From Pampus argenteus (lineage: Eukaryota > Chordata > Actinopteri > Scombriformes > Stromateidae), in assembly GCA_036937835.1 (NCBI GenBank), contig CM072870.1, forward strand, positions 17,641,501-17,705,500: a stretch of 64,000 bases of DNA, in the 5' to 3' direction. A program made the translations under genes and the position numbers. Positions 62,490-64,000 of this stretch are shown here, piece by piece. Numbering within the stretch: the first letter of the stretch is position 1; the number at the start of each line of letters is the position of its first letter. Below the pieces are notes generated by a model. That model made no database searches. It was not told the DNA's origin and saw nothing but the letters and a program-made list of their open reading frames with translations.

Positions 62490-62910
62490 TGGTAGTAGTG
62501 AAAGTGGCAGTAATGCTCAAAGTACAACAACTGCTCTAGTAGCTATAGTAGCTCAGTGGATATAGCAATATATAATGACTGGAAATGGTAGATGTATTTG
62601 CTCCAGTGGTAGTAGTAGCACCAGTTGTTGTACTAAAGTATCAGCTGTAGTATAAGTAATTGTATAAGCTGTAGCAGCCACTGGATACAGTATAATAGTT
62701 GTAGTTTTAGTATTACCAGCAGCTATAATTGTAAATTGTATTAAATCGTATAATTTGTAGCAGTGGCAGCATAACAGCAGCATAAGTAATTATGATGATA
62801 CAAATACTGGTATTGGTAGTTGATATTGAGAGAATTACCAGTAGTTGGAGCAGTAGAAGAGACAGCAGCCAGATAGCAGTTAGCTGTAGCACTAATGGTA
62901 AGTCGTTGGT
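62490..62910. repeat. Degenerate (AGT/AGC)n triplet-rich tract
   Basis: About 400 bp are enriched in GTAGTAG, GTAGCAG and GCAGCATAA motifs without long perfect runs. It looks like a much-decayed trinucleotide repeat. A similar shorter tract lies at 53165-53290. Confidence 0.6.
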
Positions 62911-63107
62911 TTGTGGTCGATCAAGAACTGGTTTGTATATTGTGTGGTGTTGTTCCGAACAGCTACACTCGACAGCACAATGAAAAGGTGACTGTCATAG
63001 AAAAGGAAGCAAGACGCAATATAGTTTAAATGCGAGGTTAATGCATTATTATTAGTGCATTTTTTCAGAAAGTCTCACCTGGAAGGCAGGATAAATGTTG
63101 CATGCCT

Positions 63108-63139
<32 letters not shown>

Positions 63140-63140
63140 G
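63108..63140. repeat. (TTG)n microsatellite
   Basis: Eleven TTG units without interruption. Confidence 0.96.
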
Positions 63141-63657
63141 AAATGGTCAGGAATGTAAAAAGAGTCTGTCTTGGAAAGTTACAGAAATGGCCCTGAACAG
63201 CCAACGACGAGCAGATCTAACTGAGTACACTGGAGCCATTACAGTAGTAATTGTACAAGGTAACAGTGGGATTAGACACATTGCAAAATAAAAACATACT
63301 GTACAGTAATCAGACATGTAATAGTTCTATGTATAACAATAAAACTCTCATTGGCGCAAAACACGCCCACTTACCATTTCAAAAAAGGATATGGTTAGAT
63401 TTAAGCAAACATAATGAACTTTTCTCTGACATGTCATGAGACTATTTGAAATTGTTGTCCGCCAAAGCCAGAGAAGGTTGAAGTTGAAGCATTGTTCCAG
63501 TCGTTTGCTGGAAGGAGAGGAGAAGTAGAGGTTGTGTAAATATGACTAATAACTCAGATGCATCATATGGTCTGTATCAGCTGGGGAAAGGTTATTGTAT
63601 ACAAAATACAAACATTTTATTCGAGAAAGGTTTAAGAAAAGTGAAAAGTAGTTCAGT

Positions 63658-63694
63658 CTCATGAGATGCTCACATGGGGTGAGCATCTCATGAG
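63658..63694. repeat. Perfect 16-bp inverted repeat
   Basis: CTCATGAGATGCTCAC (63658-63673) and its exact reverse complement (63679-63694) are separated by five bases. There is no T-run after it, and its role is unknown. Confidence 0.9.
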
Positions 63695-64000
63695 CATCAT
63701 CTGTTCATCTCCCTCTCTGTCTCTCACCCTTTTTTTCTTATCTCCTTCTGTGTTAAACACAAACAAAAGCACACAAAGATAATGTGAAAGTACCAGTAAT
63801 TTATTTGTGCCAGAGATTCTACAATATCTTGAATCTGAGAATCATTGACAGTGCCGCAAAAATTGAGAAATTAAGTGAAAATGAAGTGAAGTTATATGAA
63901 ATATGGATGTTTTGAGCTCTCTTACTCTCCCATCACAGCTCATTGGTTAAAGTTAGGGTGGTCATGTTTGCCCCAAGATCACATATACATGATATATTAT

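Larger units (their letters stand above)
60147..64000. other. Intron after UCR2, catalytic exons beyond window
   Basis: I looked for the expected phase-1 exon (Asp-Lys-Gln ... EIPSP) and found none. It contains a possible hAT-like fragment (60460-60600), an AT hairpin (60846-60882), degenerate AGT/AGC tracts (62490-62910), a TTG repeat (63108-63140) and a perfect 16-bp hairpin (63658-63694). The GA-rich stretch 60780-61100 has no coding signal. Confidence 0.7.

Overview
The window is nuclear DNA from a vertebrate, almost certainly a teleost fish. It is AT-rich and intron-dominated, crowded with CA, TA and TTTC microsatellites, and it carries repeat families typical of fish genomes: TTAAAGG-ended MITEs, hAT-like fragments, a Tc1-like fragment and a fish-type LINE. 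No bacterial, organellar or viral gene organisation is visible, and I recognise no tRNA or rRNA gene.

One protein-coding gene is recognisable. It lies on the + strand and is the 5' half of a cAMP-specific phosphodiesterase 4 gene, most like PDE4C. The PDE4C call rests on HGEDMIVTPFAQ, LSETSRSGNQ and LQRRFT. Some positions look more like PDE4D, so the paralogue call is moderate while the family call is firm. The left 53 kb holds alternative N-terminal exons that all end in phase 2: a PDE4B1/PDE4D7-type internal exon (7900-8099), a PDE4A4/PDE4C1/PDE4D4-type exon (10467-10669), a PDE4B3/PDE4D5-type SP-rich exon (29851-30074), a very short PDE4D3-type exon with an RRHS kinase site (34247-34323), and an exon whose N-terminus I do not recognise (41681-41814). 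Each can join the phase-2 acceptor of the first common exon at 53457. The common exons run 53457-53648, 55461-55497, 57309-57382, 57466-57515, 57809-57921 and 60053-60146, and encode UCR1, the linker and most of UCR2. The catalytic domain must lie to the right of the window.

The gene's logic is one regulatory and catalytic body with many promoters. Each N-terminal exon would target the same cAMP hydrolase to different partners. UCR1 (with a PKA site, RRESF) and UCR2 control dimerisation and autoinhibition. Three perfect TGACGTCA cAMP-response elements and several one-mismatch sites occur across the introns. Two further intronic stretches, near 51.6-51.9 kb and 58.4-58.9 kb, look like promoters for additional isoforms.

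The remainder is intron. It contains a 480-bp fold-back MITE (2738-3217), a 318-bp TTAA-flanked MITE (416-733), several copies of an old hAT-like repeat, a Tc1 transposase fragment (9675-9900), a LINE reverse-transcriptase remnant (38830-39565) and many simple repeats. Most of the remaining open frames are short, low-complexity or chance readings.
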